Shown here: one piece after another, positions 34,400 through 43,421 of the stretch
How positions within the stretch are numbered: position 1 is the stretch's first letter
Layout: each line of letters begins with the position of its first letter
NCBI RefSeq assembly: GCF_026340465.1
Contig: NZ_JAPEPC010000001.1
Span: forward strand, 7,331,501-7,395,500
Direction of reading: 5' to 3'
Length of the DNA stretch: 64,000 nt
From: Streptomyces sp. NBC_01306
GTDB lineage: Bacteria; Actinomycetota; Actinomycetes; Streptomycetales; Streptomycetaceae
Translations under genes and position numbers: made by a program
The notes under the pieces: model-generated
Database searches by the model: none
What the model was told of the DNA's origin: nothing
What the model saw: the letters and a program-made list of their open reading frames with translations, nothing else

Positions 34400-37300
34400 A
34401 TGCTCCTGCTCCTGTCGACGTCCGACACCGACCTGCTCAGCGCCCGTGCCGCGGACGGCCCGGTGGCCTACCGCTTCGCCAACCCCTCCCGGCTCCAGCT
34501 CACCGACCTGCCCGCGCTCCTCGAAGGCGCCGACCTGGTCGTCGTACGGCTCCTCGGCGGTATCCGCGCCTGGCAGGAGGGCCTCGATCTGCTCCTGGCG
34601 GACGGGCGCCCGGTCGTCGTCCTCACCGGCGAGCAGGCGCCCGACGCCCAGTTGATGGAGGCGTCGACCGTCCCGGTCGGCATCGCCGCCGAGGCCCACG
34701 CCTATCTGGCACACGGCGGGCCCGCCAACCTCGGCCAGCTCGCCCGCTTCCTCTCCGACACCGTGCTCCTCACCGGCCACGGCTTCGAGCCCCCGGCAGC
34801 CGCGCCCAGCTGGGGCCCGCTGGAACGCACCGCCCGCACCACGGACGGGCCGACCGTCGCGGTGCTCTACTACCGGGCCCACCACATGAGCGGTAACACC
34901 GCTTTCGTGGACGCCCTCTGCGAGGCCGTCGAGGACATCGGGGGCCGGGCCCTCCCGCTCTACGTCGCCTCGCTGCGCGCCCCCGAACCGGAGCTGATCG
35001 AAACGCTGCGCGCGGCGGACGCCATCGTCACCACCGTGCTGGCCGCCGGCGGGACGAAGCCCGCCCAGGCGTCCGCCGGGGGCGACGACGAGTCGTGGGA
35101 CGCGGGCGCGCTCACCGCCCTGGACGTCCCCATCCTCCAGGCACTGTGCCTCACGGGTTCACGGGCCGTCTGGGAGGAGAACGACGAGGGTGTGTCGCCG
35201 CTGGACGCGGCCAGCCAGATCGCCGTGCCGGAGTTCGACGGCCGGCTCATCACGGTGCCCTTCTCGTTCAAGGAGATCGACCAGGACGGGCTCCCCGCCT
35301 ACGTCGTCGACCCCGAACGGGCCGCCCGCGTCGCCGGGATCGCCGTGCGCCACGCACGGCTGCGGCACATAGCCCCCGCCGACAAGCGGCTGGCCCTGGT
35401 GCTCTCCGCGTACCCCACCAAACACTCCAGGATCGGCAACGCCGTCGGCCTCGACACCCCCGCGAGCGCCGTCGCCCTGCTGCGCCGGCTCCGCGACCAG
35501 GGCTACGACTTCGGCCCGCAGGACGTCCCCGGACTCGCGTCGGGCGACGGCGACGAACTGATCCGCGCGCTGATCGAGGCCGGCGGCCACGACCAGGAGT
35601 GGCTCACCGACGAGCAGCTCGCCCGCAACCCTGTCCGCATCCCCGCCGCCGACTACCGGCGCTGGTACGCCACGCTCCCCGCCGCGCTGCGCACCGACGT
35701 GGAGGAGCACTGGGGCCCGCCGCCCGGCGAGATGTTCCTCGACCGCAGCCGCAATCCCGAGGGCGACATCGTCCTCGCCGCCCTGCGCCACGGCAATCTG
35801 CTGGTCCTCATCCAGCCGCCGCGCGGATTCGGCGAGAACCCGATCGCGATCTACCACGACCCCGATCTGCCGCCCTCGCACCACTACTTGGCCGCGTACC
35901 GCTGGATCGCCGCCTCCGCCGACGACGGCGGCTTCGGCGCCGACGCCATGATCCACCTCGGCAAGCACGGCAACCTGGAGTGGCTGCCCGGCAAGAACGC
36001 AGGCCTGTCCGCCGCGTGCGGTCCCGACGCCGCCCTGGGTGATCTTCCCCTCATCTATCCGTTCCTGGTGAACGACCCGGGCGAGGGCACCCAGGCGAAG
36101 CGCCGGGTCCACGCCACGCTGGTCGACCACCTGGTCCCGCCGATGGCCCGCGCCGACTCGTACGGCGACATCGCACGCCTGGAACAACTCCTCGACGAGT
36201 ACGCCCAGATCGCCTCCATGGACCCGGCGAAACTCCCCGCCATCCGGGCCCAGATCTGGACGCTCATCCAGGCCGCCAAGCTCGACCACGACCTGGGTCT
36301 GGAGAACCGGCCCGACGACGAGGGCTTCGACGACTTCATCTTCCACGTCGACGGCTGGCTGTGCGAGATCAAGGACGCGCAGATCCGCGACGGACTGCAT
36401 GTCCTGGGCAACCCGCCCGCCGGGGCCGACCGGGTCAACCTGGTACTCGCCATCCTGCGCGCCCGCCAGATCTGGGGCGGCACCGCCTCACTGCCGGGCC
36501 TGCGCGAGGCACTCGGCCTGGACGAGGCCAACGCCACCCGCACCGCGGCCGACGCGGCCGAGGAACAGGCACGTGTCCTCGTCGAGGCGATGGAAGCGCT
36601 GGACTGGGACCCGGAGGCCGCTGTCAAGGTGGCCGACGGCCACCCGCAGGCGGTCGCCGACATCCTCGGCTTCGCGGCCCGCGAGGTCGTCCCGCGGCTG
36701 GCCTCCACCACGGACGAGATCGACCACGCCCTGCACGCGCTGAACGGCGGATTCGTCCCGGCCGGGCCCTCCGGCTCCCCGCTGCGCGGCCTGGTCAACG
36801 TCCTGCCGACCGGCCGCAACTTCTACTCCGTCGACCCCAAGGCCATTCCGTCCAGGCTCGCCTGGGAGACCGGCCAACTGCTCGCCGACTCGCTCCTGGA
36901 GCGCTACCGCACCGACAACGGCGAGTGGCCCACCTCGGTGGGGCTCTCCCTGTGGGGCACCAGCGCGATGCGCACGTCGGGCGACGACGTGGCCGAGGCC
37001 CTCGCACTGCTCGGGATCCGCCCGGTCTGGGACGACGCCTCACGCCGGGTCACCGGCCTTGAGCCGGTGCCGCTCGACGAGCTGGGCCGCCCCCGCATCG
37101 ACGTCACCCTGCGCATCTCGGGCTTCTTCCGTGACGCCTTCCCGCACACCATCGGCCTGCTGGACGACGCGGTACGGCTGGCCGCGTCCCTGGAGGAGCC
37201 CGACGGGCAGAACTTCGTACGCGCCCACACCCGGGCCGATCTGGCCGAGCACGGCGACGAACGCCGGGCCACCACCCGGATCTTCGGCTCGCGCCCCGGC

Positions 37301-37996
37301 ACCTACGGCGCGGGCATCCTCCAGCTCATCGACAGCCGCGACTGGCGCACCGACGCGGACCTCGCCGAGGTGTACACGGTGTGGGGCGGCTACGCCTACG
37401 GCCGGGAACTGGACGGCCGCCCGGCCCGCGCCGAGATGGAGACCGCGTACAAGCGGATCACGGTCGCCGCGAAGAACACGGACACCCGCGAGCACGACAT
37501 CGCGGACTCCGACGACTACTTCCAGTACCACGGCGGCATGGTCGCCACCGTCCGGGCGCTGCGCGGGAGCGCCCCCGAGGCGTACATCGGCGACTCCACC
37601 CGCCCCGAGACCGTCCGCACCCGCACGCTCGTGGAGGAGACCTCACGGGTCTTCCGCGCACGGGTCGTCAACCCCCGCTGGATCGAGGCGATGCGGCGGC
37701 ACGGCTACAAGGGAGCCTTCGAACTCGCCGCCACCGTCGACTACCTCTTCGGGTACGACGCCACCACTGGTGTCGTCGCCGACTGGATGTACGACAAGCT
37801 CACCGAGACGTACGTACTCGACCCGGTGAACCGCGACTTCCTCCAGCAGGCCAACCCCTGGGCCCTGCACGGGATCGCGGAACGGCTCCTGGAGGCGGAG
37901 TCCCGCGGCATGTGGGCCGAGCCGGACCCCGCGACGCTCGAAGCGCTGCGCCAGGTCTACCTGGAGACCGAGGGGAATCTGGAGGGCGAGGACTGA
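34400..37996 (+). CDS. cobN: cobaltochelatase large subunit
   Basis: ATP-dependent cobalt insertion into hydrogenobyrinate a,c-diamide, with CobS/CobT (or ChlID-like) partners not in the window. 1198 residues, normal for CobN/ChlH. Family blocks include AVLYYRAHHMSGNTAFVDAL, SAYPTKHSRIGNAVGLDTP, MIHLGKHGNLEWLPGKNAGLS and PLIYPFLVNDPGEGTQAKRR. The ATG lies about 55 nt after the riboswitch; AGGAAGG is 11 nt upstream. Confidence 0.95.
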   Translation: MLLLLSTSDTDLLSARAADGPVAYRFANPSRLQLTDLPALLEGADLVVVRLLGGIRAWQEGLDLLLADGRPVVVLTGEQAPDAQLMEASTVPVGIAAEAHAYLAHGGPANLGQLARFLSDTVLLTGHGFEPPAAAPSWGPLERTARTTDGPTVAVLYYRAHHMSGNTAFVDALCEAVEDIGGRALPLYVASLRAPEPELIETLRAADAIVTTVLAAGGTKPAQASAGGDDESWDAGALTALDVPILQALCLTGSRAVWEENDEGVSPLDAASQIAVPEFDGRLITVPFSFKEIDQDGLPAYVVDPERAARVAGIAVRHARLRHIAPADKRLALVLSAYPTKHSRIGNAVGLDTPASAVALLRRLRDQGYDFGPQDVPGLASGDGDELIRALIEAGGHDQEWLTDEQLARNPVRIPAADYRRWYATLPAALRTDVEEHWGPPPGEMFLDRSRNPEGDIVLAALRHGNLLVLIQPPRGFGENPIAIYHDPDLPPSHHYLAAYRWIAASADDGGFGADAMIHLGKHGNLEWLPGKNAGLSAACGPDAALGDLPLIYPFLVNDPGEGTQAKRRVHATLVDHLVPPMARADSYGDIARLEQLLDEYAQIASMDPAKLPAIRAQIWTLIQAAKLDHDLGLENRPDDEGFDDFIFHVDGWLCEIKDAQIRDGLHVLGNPPAGADRVNLVLAILRARQIWGGTASLPGLREALGLDEANATRTAADAAEEQARVLVEAMEALDWDPEAAVKVADGHPQAVADILGFAAREVVPRLASTTDEIDHALHALNGGFVPAGPSGSPLRGLVNVLPTGRNFYSVDPKAIPSRLAWETGQLLADSLLERYRTDNGEWPTSVGLSLWGTSAMRTSGDDVAEALALLGIRPVWDDASRRVTGLEPVPLDELGRPRIDVTLRISGFFRDAFPHTIGLLDDAVRLAASLEEPDGQNFVRAHTRADLAEHGDERRATTRIFGSRPGTYGAGILQLIDSRDWRTDADLAEVYTVWGGYAYGRELDGRPARAEMETAYKRITVAAKNTDTREHDIADSDDYFQYHGGMVATVRALRGSAPEAYIGDSTRPETVRTRTLVEETSRVFRARVVNPRWIEAMRRHGYKGAFELAATVDYLFGYDATTGVVADWMYDKLTETYVLDPVNRDFLQQANPWALHGIAERLLEAESRGMWAEPDPATLEALRQVYLETEGNLEGED

Positions 37997-38090
37997 CCCG
38001 AGCGGTCTCCTCGCGGTGGTCCGCTGCTGTCGGTGCGGCGGTGGGAGCCGGGGCTCTCACCGGCGTTATCGGTAGCTGACCACCCGGGAC

Positions 38091-38118
38091 GGGCAGGTGT
38101 GAGATCCGATACCTGCCC
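38091..38118 (+). terminator. hairpin after cobN
   Basis: GGGCAGGTGT / ATACCTGCCC, 10 bp with one G-U pair and an 8-nt loop, 95 nt past the cobN stop and just before the second riboswitch. Confidence 0.5.
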
Positions 38119-38149
38119 CAGGTGGGCGCATTTGCTGCCACCGTCGAGC

Positions 38150-38345
38150 AGAACCTAGGGTGAGCGAGCCGTGGTGTTCGGGAAGACCGGTGAAAGCCCC
38201 CTCGGGGCCTCAGACCGGAGCGGCCCTCGCCACTGTGATCGGGGAGTCTCCGTCCCGTCGAAGCCACTGGCCGTATCGCGGCCGGGAAGGCAGGGCCGGA
38301 GGCGAGCGTCAAGCGGACCCGTCAGCCAGGAGACCGGCCACGGCA
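38150..38345 (+). promoter_or_regulatory. cobalamin riboswitch upstream of Ni/Co permease
   Basis: B12 box GCCACTG at 38229-38235, preceded by GGGAAGACCGGTGAAA (about 38180-38195) and GACCGGAGCGGCCCTC, followed by GCCACTGGCC, GCCGGGAAGGC and GTCAGCCAGGAGACCGG (38321-38337), the order of cobalamin riboswitch elements. It ends about 40 nt before the permease start, so translation or early transcription control is expected. Confidence 0.9.
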
Positions 38346-38384
38346 TCTCACGAAGTGATCCACGAGGTGCTGGAGCGTGACCGC

Positions 38385-39473
38385 ATGACCCTGCCCGAAT
38401 CCGCCGTGTTCGCCTGGCGGCGCGAGGACACCGTACGTACCGCCGGGCTCCTGGGGGTGATAGCAGCCCTCCACGTCGTCGCGTTCGGCGTTCTGTTCCT
38501 GCTGGTGGAGCCGGGCCACTACGAGGTCGGGTCCAAGGCGTTCGGGGTCGGACTCGGCATCACCGCGTACACGCTGGGGATGCGGCACGCCTTCGACGCC
38601 GACCACATCGCTGCCATCGACAACACCACGCGCAAACTCATGGCGGACGGGAAGCGCCCGGTGTCGGTCGGCTTCTGGTTCGCGCTGGGGCACTCCAGCG
38701 TGGTGGTGGCCATGGCGGCGCTGGTCGCCGGGGGAGCCCGGCTCGCGGGAGTCCTCATGAACGAGGGCTCGGACGCCCACCAGGTGCTCGGCGTCGTCGG
38801 AACGAGCGTCTCGGGCTCGTTCCTGTACCTCATCGCGGCACTCAACCTGGTTGCTCTCGTGGGCATTCTGCGGGTGTTCAGGGAGATGCGCGCCGGACGT
38901 TACGACGAGGCCGAACTCGAAACACACCTGAACTCGCGCGGGTTCATGAACCGCATCCTCGGCCGGTTCACCAAGTCCGTCAGCAGGCCCGGCCAGATGT
39001 ATCCGCTGGGCTTCCTCTTCGGCCTGGGCTTCGACACCGCGACCGAGGTCACCCTCATGGTGATGGCGGGCAGCGGCGCCGCAGCGGGTCTGCCCTGGTA
39101 CGCCGTCCTCTGCCTGCCGCTGCTCTTCGCGGCCGGAATGAGTCTCTTCGACACACTCGACGGCACTTTCATGAACTTCGCGTACCAGTGGGCCTTCGCC
39201 AACCCGGTGCGCAAGGTGTTCTACAACCTCGCCATCACGGGCCTGTCCATCGCCGTCGCCTTCCTCATCGGCACGATCGAGCTGATCAGTGTGCTGCACG
39301 ACAAGCTCGCCCTTCAGGACTCGGTGACCGGCTGGATAGCGGGCCTCGACCTCGGGAATGTCGGCTACCTCATCGTCGGACTCTTCGTCGTGGTGTGGGC
39401 CGCGGCGCTGGCGTACTGGCATATCGCCAGGGTGGAGGAGAAGTGGGCGGTGCGCGCCGCCGACAGCAGCTGA
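38385..39473 (+). CDS. HoxN/NixA-family nickel-cobalt permease
   Basis: Single-subunit transition-metal importer (NiCoT family), 362 residues, about eight membrane helices. The substrate-binding signature RHAFDADHIAAIDNTTRK lies in helix 2, with LGFDTATEVTLM and GMSLFDTLDGTFM later, all NiCoT hallmarks. ATG 38385 has GGAG 9 nt upstream; longer in-frame starts would run into the riboswitch. B12 riboswitch control argues that cobalt is the physiological ion, supplying CobN. Confidence 0.93.
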   Translation: MTLPESAVFAWRREDTVRTAGLLGVIAALHVVAFGVLFLLVEPGHYEVGSKAFGVGLGITAYTLGMRHAFDADHIAAIDNTTRKLMADGKRPVSVGFWFALGHSSVVVAMAALVAGGARLAGVLMNEGSDAHQVLGVVGTSVSGSFLYLIAALNLVALVGILRVFREMRAGRYDEAELETHLNSRGFMNRILGRFTKSVSRPGQMYPLGFLFGLGFDTATEVTLMVMAGSGAAAGLPWYAVLCLPLLFAAGMSLFDTLDGTFMNFAYQWAFANPVRKVFYNLAITGLSIAVAFLIGTIELISVLHDKLALQDSVTGWIAGLDLGNVGYLIVGLFVVVWAAALAYWHIARVEEKWAVRAADSS

Positions 39474-39495
39474 ACGGGCGCCTCCCGCGCGCGGC

Positions 39496-39536
39496 GGACC
39501 GGGGCACTCGGACGCCCCGGTCCCGCCCGGACCGGG
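39496..39536. terminator. overlapping alternative hairpins after the permease
   Basis: GGACCGGGGC (39496-39505), GCCCCGGTCC (39514-39523) and GGACCGGG (39529-39536) are two copies of one arm around a single complementary arm, so the central arm can pair left (10 bp) or right (8 bp, followed by AAAA). Probably a bidirectional terminator; an attenuator-like switch is possible. The remaining gap up to 39653 shows no gene. Confidence 0.45.
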
Positions 39537-39653
39537 AAAACCACGGCGTGTCGCGGACGGGGCGGGCGACGGATTGGCCCGACGGAGTGGAATCGGACGC
39601 ATGTCGGGCCGTGTCGGCCGGGTGATCGCCGCCGCGTATGGCAGTACGGTGCC

Positions 39654-40553
39654 ATGCAGTCTGAAAATCACATTAATACGCAAGGGCGCCGCCGATTCGT
39701 GCGCGCCGCGGTCGGTCTGGGCGCTCTGGCTGTCGGGGGAGTGGTCTCCCGGGTGTACGGCCCCTCCGGTGGCAACGCCGGTTCAGCCGCTGCCGCGCAT
39801 CCTTCACAGGCACCGGCCGCCGCCCCACCCCCACACCGCGTCCAGCCCCCACCGGCCGCCGGACCACCTGCAGCGGCGGCCGCCCGTCCCCCCACCTACC
39901 GGCTACGGCCCTTCGCGGGCGAGACATCCATGGGCGCCCCTTCCCACAACCCGGCGGTCCGCACCCATGCGGTGTACTCGCTGGAGGACAGTGGCCGAAG
40001 AATCGCGCTCACCTTCGACGACGGTCCCGACCCCCAGTACACGCCCCAGGTGCTGCGCATCCTGGCCCAGTACAACGTGCAGGCGACGTTCTGCGTCATC
40101 GGTGAGAACGCCGTCCAGTACCCGCAGTTGCTGCACGACATCGCGAACGGCGGACACGCCGTCGCCAACCACTCCTGGACCCACCCCCAGCTCACCAAGT
40201 TGAAGCCGGCCGCAGCCCGGTCCGAACTCGCCCGGACCAGCGATCTGATCGAGAAGGTGCTCGGCGCTCCGCCCGACTGGGCCCGCGCACCGTACGGCGA
40301 CTGGAACCCGGTCACCCTCGGGATCTGCGCCGACCTGGGCATGGAACCGCTTGGCTGGTCGGTGGACACCAACGACTGGGCGCGGCCCGGGACGCGCAGC
40401 ATCACCAACTCCGTGCTGCGCGACGTCAAGGACGGCTCGATCGTGCTCTGCCACGACGGCGGCGGCAACCGGTCCCAGACGGTCGCAGCGGTCAGGAACT
40501 ACCTGCCCCGGCTGCTCGACAGCGGATTCGTCCCCGTGCGGCCGGAGCTCTGA
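39654..40553 (+). CDS. exported polysaccharide deacetylase
   Basis: 299 residues. N-terminal GRRRFVRAAVGLGALAVGG resembles a twin-arginine-like signal, then a Pro/Ala linker (residues ~45-85). The NodB domain has all motifs: LTFDDGPD (metal-binding and catalytic Asp), HSWTHPQL (two metal-binding His), RAPYGDWN, SVDTNDW and IVLCHDGGG. Likely peptidoglycan N-acetylglucosamine deacetylase or chitooligosaccharide/xylan deacetylase acting at the cell wall. Confidence 0.9.
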   Translation: MQSENHINTQGRRRFVRAAVGLGALAVGGVVSRVYGPSGGNAGSAAAAHPSQAPAAAPPPHRVQPPPAAGPPAAAAARPPTYRLRPFAGETSMGAPSHNPAVRTHAVYSLEDSGRRIALTFDDGPDPQYTPQVLRILAQYNVQATFCVIGENAVQYPQLLHDIANGGHAVANHSWTHPQLTKLKPAAARSELARTSDLIEKVLGAPPDWARAPYGDWNPVTLGICADLGMEPLGWSVDTNDWARPGTRSITNSVLRDVKDGSIVLCHDGGGNRSQTVAAVRNYLPRLLDSGFVPVRPEL

Positions 40554-40572
40554 CGTGCACCAGCCGCCCCGG

Positions 40573-40595
40573 GCCGCCCGCCGGTTCCGGGCGGC
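40573..40595. terminator. hairpin between convergent genes
   Basis: GCCGCCCG-CCGGTTC-CGGGCGGC, perfect 8-bp stem, between the deacetylase and the convergent small secreted protein gene; further flanking AGCCGC/GCGGCT can extend it. Confidence 0.55.
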
Positions 40596-40632
40596 GCGGA
40601 GCGGCTGGCCGACCCGGCGCAGGAGTTCCGGG

Positions 40633-41118
40633 TCAGACGATGCTGCAATGTACGTGTGTGCCGCTGTAGCACTTGGCTGTGTGCAGACCGTGGAACCGTG
40701 TGTACACCCCTGCACTGACCTTGTGGTAAGGCGCCCACCGCCCGTGCGGGAGCGCCCAGCGGATGTAGTAGTAACTGCTGCTGAAGACGGTGACGGCGTC
40801 CATGTCGTCCCAGGTGCCGGTGTTCGTGTGCGGTTGGACGGTCACCTTCTGGCACCGGTAGGAACCATAGTGCGAAGTGCTGTCGTCGTTCCCGTCGTAG
40901 TTCCACACTTTGCACTTTGAGCTGCCGTGAGAGAACCGGGCACCACCGAGGTGCCGCCCGGTGTGGTTGTCGATCCAGGCCGGGACGCTTCCGGCGGTCG
41001 CCGGAGCCGCGAACGTCAGGGCCGCCATGAGGGCGAGGCCCAGGCTCACTGCGGCAGTTGCGACGGCGCGCGCCGTGCGAACCGCCCTGGGCCGTCCCGT
41101 TAGCGTTTTACGGATCAT
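40633..41118 (-). CDS. small secreted protein, unknown function
   Basis: 161 residues from ATG 41118, with GGGGGG about 9 nt upstream on the minus strand. Signal peptide about 1-42 (core AVATAAVSLGLALMAALTFA, cleavage after ATAG or nearby). The mature ~118 residues are rich in His/Tyr/Trp and have four cysteines (in KCKVWN, YRCQKV, AKCYSG, HCSIV), probably two disulfides. No family recognised. Confidence 0.7.
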   Translation of the reverse strand: MIRKTLTGRPRAVRTARAVATAAVSLGLALMAALTFAAPATAGSVPAWIDNHTGRHLGGARFSHGSSKCKVWNYDGNDDSTSHYGSYRCQKVTVQPHTNTGTWDDMDAVTVFSSSYYYIRWALPHGRWAPYHKVSAGVYTRFHGLHTAKCYSGTHVHCSIV

Positions 41119-41296
41119 GTGGTTGAACCCCCCGTATCCACGGGACGGATGACGCCGTCCCGCATCGCGTGTCTCAGCCGGTCGGCGCCTTCCGATCGGC
41201 ACCAGAGAGCTGAGTCGTAAGGTCTGGAGCTGCCTCGGGCCCACGCCTGCCGACCGCTTCCAGAACCTCATCGTGGCCGGACCAGGTCGCCCGCCG

Positions 41297-41318
41297 CTAT
41301 GGGTACAAGTACCCATAG
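41297..41318. promoter_or_regulatory. 22-bp palindrome just before LuxR-type gene
   Basis: CTATGGGTAC-AA-GTACCCATAG: perfect 10-bp arms with a 2-bp centre, ending 2 nt before AGAGGAGGG, the ribosome site of the next gene. A dimeric regulator bound here, or the RNA hairpin itself, would block expression; autoregulation is likely. Confidence 0.65.
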
Positions 41319-41332
41319 ACAGAGGAGGGCCC

Positions 41333-42199
41333 ATGTCCCGAGTGTCCGAGCGGGCTTACGAGGAGATGCTGGAACTGGCGGTCGCAGCCCTGCACGAACG
41401 ACATCACGACAGGTTGTTACCGCTTCTTACCGGCCATCTCCTCCGCTCTCTGGGAGCCGGCCATGCGATCCGCAAAGCCGAGGAATGGAACGATGGTTCC
41501 CCGGGCCTCGACGTGTGGACACCCGGCGGGATGAGCGACCGCACCGTCGATGAGGACGCGCAGGCCTGCATCCGGACGGGTTCTCCTTTCACGGACTTCT
41601 ACCGGTCAACCGGGCAGCTGGTACCCGTCACGGCCCGCAGCATTACGGGCGGACGGGTCTGGCGGAACAGTGAAGCAGCCGCCGTCGCCAGGGAGACCTT
41701 CGGCGCGAGCAGCGTTCTGGCGCTCCCGCTGGCAGGCCGGTTCGAACCCATCCACGGGTACCTGGTGTACCGGCAGGAGTCCGAGTTCACTGCGGAGCAC
41801 CTCGCTTACGCACGGCGGGTGCAACCGCTTCTCTCCGGTGTTGAAAAACAGTGCCGCTATCTCCGGAGGTGGGAAGAGGCGCTGCCCGTCGCTGATCGTG
41901 TCGGCGCCCATGAAACCGCCGGAAACGTGCGGCTGACGGCCAGGGAGACCACCGTTCTCCTTCTCCTGGGCGAATCGCTCACCGCTGCCTCCATCGGCAG
42001 GCGATTAGGGATGTCCGTCAGTACGGTCCACAAGCACATGGGAAGCATCTACCGGAAGCTGGGCGCCGGCGACCGGCTGTCGGCTGTCTTGCGGGCGCAG
42101 CGGTACGGACTTCTGCCGAGCAGCGCCGCGGCCGACAGCGGCCCCGGCGCTTCTTGCACCAACTGCCGCTGCGCACCGGCTGATCAGGACCTTCGGTGA
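41333..42199 (+). CDS. LuxR-type (C-terminal HTH) transcriptional regulator
   Basis: 288 residues from ATG 41333, with AGGAGGG 5 nt upstream. The C-terminal LuxR/GerE helix-turn-helix is LTARETTVLLLLGESLTAAS.. GRRLGMSVSTVHKHMGSIYRKLG (about 202-255). The N-terminal ~195 residues look like a GAF-type sensing domain (ASSVLALPLAGRFEPIHGYLVY) rather than a phosphorylated receiver. Cys-containing tail (CTNCRC) at the end. Single gene; targets unknown. Confidence 0.85.
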   Translation: MSRVSERAYEEMLELAVAALHERHHDRLLPLLTGHLLRSLGAGHAIRKAEEWNDGSPGLDVWTPGGMSDRTVDEDAQACIRTGSPFTDFYRSTGQLVPVTARSITGGRVWRNSEAAAVARETFGASSVLALPLAGRFEPIHGYLVYRQESEFTAEHLAYARRVQPLLSGVEKQCRYLRRWEEALPVADRVGAHETAGNVRLTARETTVLLLLGESLTAASIGRRLGMSVSTVHKHMGSIYRKLGAGDRLSAVLRAQRYGLLPSSAAADSGPGASCTNCRCAPADQDLR

Positions 42200-42298
42200 G
42201 CGCCGGGTAGTGCCGGGAGCGAGGGTACGCGGAGGGGCGAACGGGCGTGCGCCCCGGGGGAGCGTGCCCCGGTTCAGGATGATTGTTACGCTCTCCTG

Positions 42299-43210
42299 AT
42301 GAAATTCGGCGTCAACATACTCAATTTCGGTCCCGGTACCACCCCTGATTCCCTCGTCCAGCAGGCCCTGGACGCAAGGGAGTTGGGCTACTCCTTCGCG
42401 ATGATCTCCGATCATGTCGCGGTGACCGCTGATGTGCACGAGGCGTATCCGGCCCCCTTCTACGACCAGTTCGTGCTCGCGGCACACCTCGCGGGGCGGG
42501 TGCCGGGGCTCACGCTCGGGACGACCGTCACGGTGATCCCCTACCGCCACCCGCTGCACACCGCACGGCTGGCGGCCAACATCGACTGCCTGAACCCCGG
42601 AGGCTTCATCCTCGGCGCCGGGACCGGCTGGTCGCGGGCCGAATACGCCGCGCTGGGCGTGCCGTTCACCGAGCGCGGCCGGATCGCGGACGAGTACCTG
42701 GCGGCGATCCGCGCCGCCTGGACCGAGGACCCCACCACCTTCCGGGGCGAGTACGTCTCGTACGAGGACGTGCACACCGCGCCGGCCCCGCAGAGCCGTC
42801 CCGGCCTCCCCGTCTGGGTGGGCGGCAATTCACCTGCCGCCCTCAGGCGTGCGGCCCGGCTCGGGGAGGGCTGGCACCCCTATCTGGCGACGCTGCCCGC
42901 CATGCGTGCGGCGCTGCCGGTGCTCTCCGAAGAGGCGGAGCGTGCGGGACGGGCGGCCCCCGCTCTCGTGCCCCGGCTCCAGATCCGGGTCACCGGGACG
43001 AGGATCGACGGCGAGCACCCGGTGGGCCACGGCACACTCGACCAGATCCGCGAGGACCTTGTGGCGCTGGCGGACCTGGGCGCCACTCATCTGCTCCTGG
43101 ACACGGCGCCCGACTCGCCTGCGCGGCGGGGCACCGCCGAGGAGGACCGCAGGCTCCTTGAGCTCCTCACCGAGAAGGTCCTTGACCCGGTGTCGGGGAC
43201 CATCCGCTGA
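42299..43210 (+). CDS. LLM-class (F420-dependent type) oxidoreductase
   Basis: 303 residues, luciferase-like TIM barrel: KFGVNILNFGPGTTPDSLVQQ, TTVTVIPYRHPLHTARLAANID, FILGAGTGWSRAEYAALGVPF and LPVWVGGNSPAALRRAARLGEGWHP. The last motifs are characteristic of F420-using actinobacterial members. The ATG has almost no ribosome site and may be translated from a short or leaderless mRNA. Substrate unknown; a second member lies at 44.4 kb. Confidence 0.85.
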   Translation: MKFGVNILNFGPGTTPDSLVQQALDARELGYSFAMISDHVAVTADVHEAYPAPFYDQFVLAAHLAGRVPGLTLGTTVTVIPYRHPLHTARLAANIDCLNPGGFILGAGTGWSRAEYAALGVPFTERGRIADEYLAAIRAAWTEDPTTFRGEYVSYEDVHTAPAPQSRPGLPVWVGGNSPAALRRAARLGEGWHPYLATLPAMRAALPVLSEEAERAGRAAPALVPRLQIRVTGTRIDGEHPVGHGTLDQIREDLVALADLGATHLLLDTAPDSPARRGTAEEDRRLLELLTEKVLDPVSGTIR

Positions 43211-43421
43211 CGGACAGCGGCGGGTCGGGCGTCGCACGGACGGTGGGCAGTGGCCGCCGGGCGCCGGTCGGGGTCAATTACCCCCGGAAGGTGACCGGTT
43301 ACTACTGCGCCCGTGGGCTCTGGCCATAGTAAAAGACAGAAACATGGCGAACCCCTTGCGGTGTGATAGCAATCGCTTACATGCTGACGCCCAACCCGCA
43401 CACCGGCTGTCAGGAGATGAC

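Noticed and set aside
34055..34885. N-terminal extension of cobG across the riboswitch and cobN start
   Set aside because: Antisense shadow; CobG homology begins after 34054.
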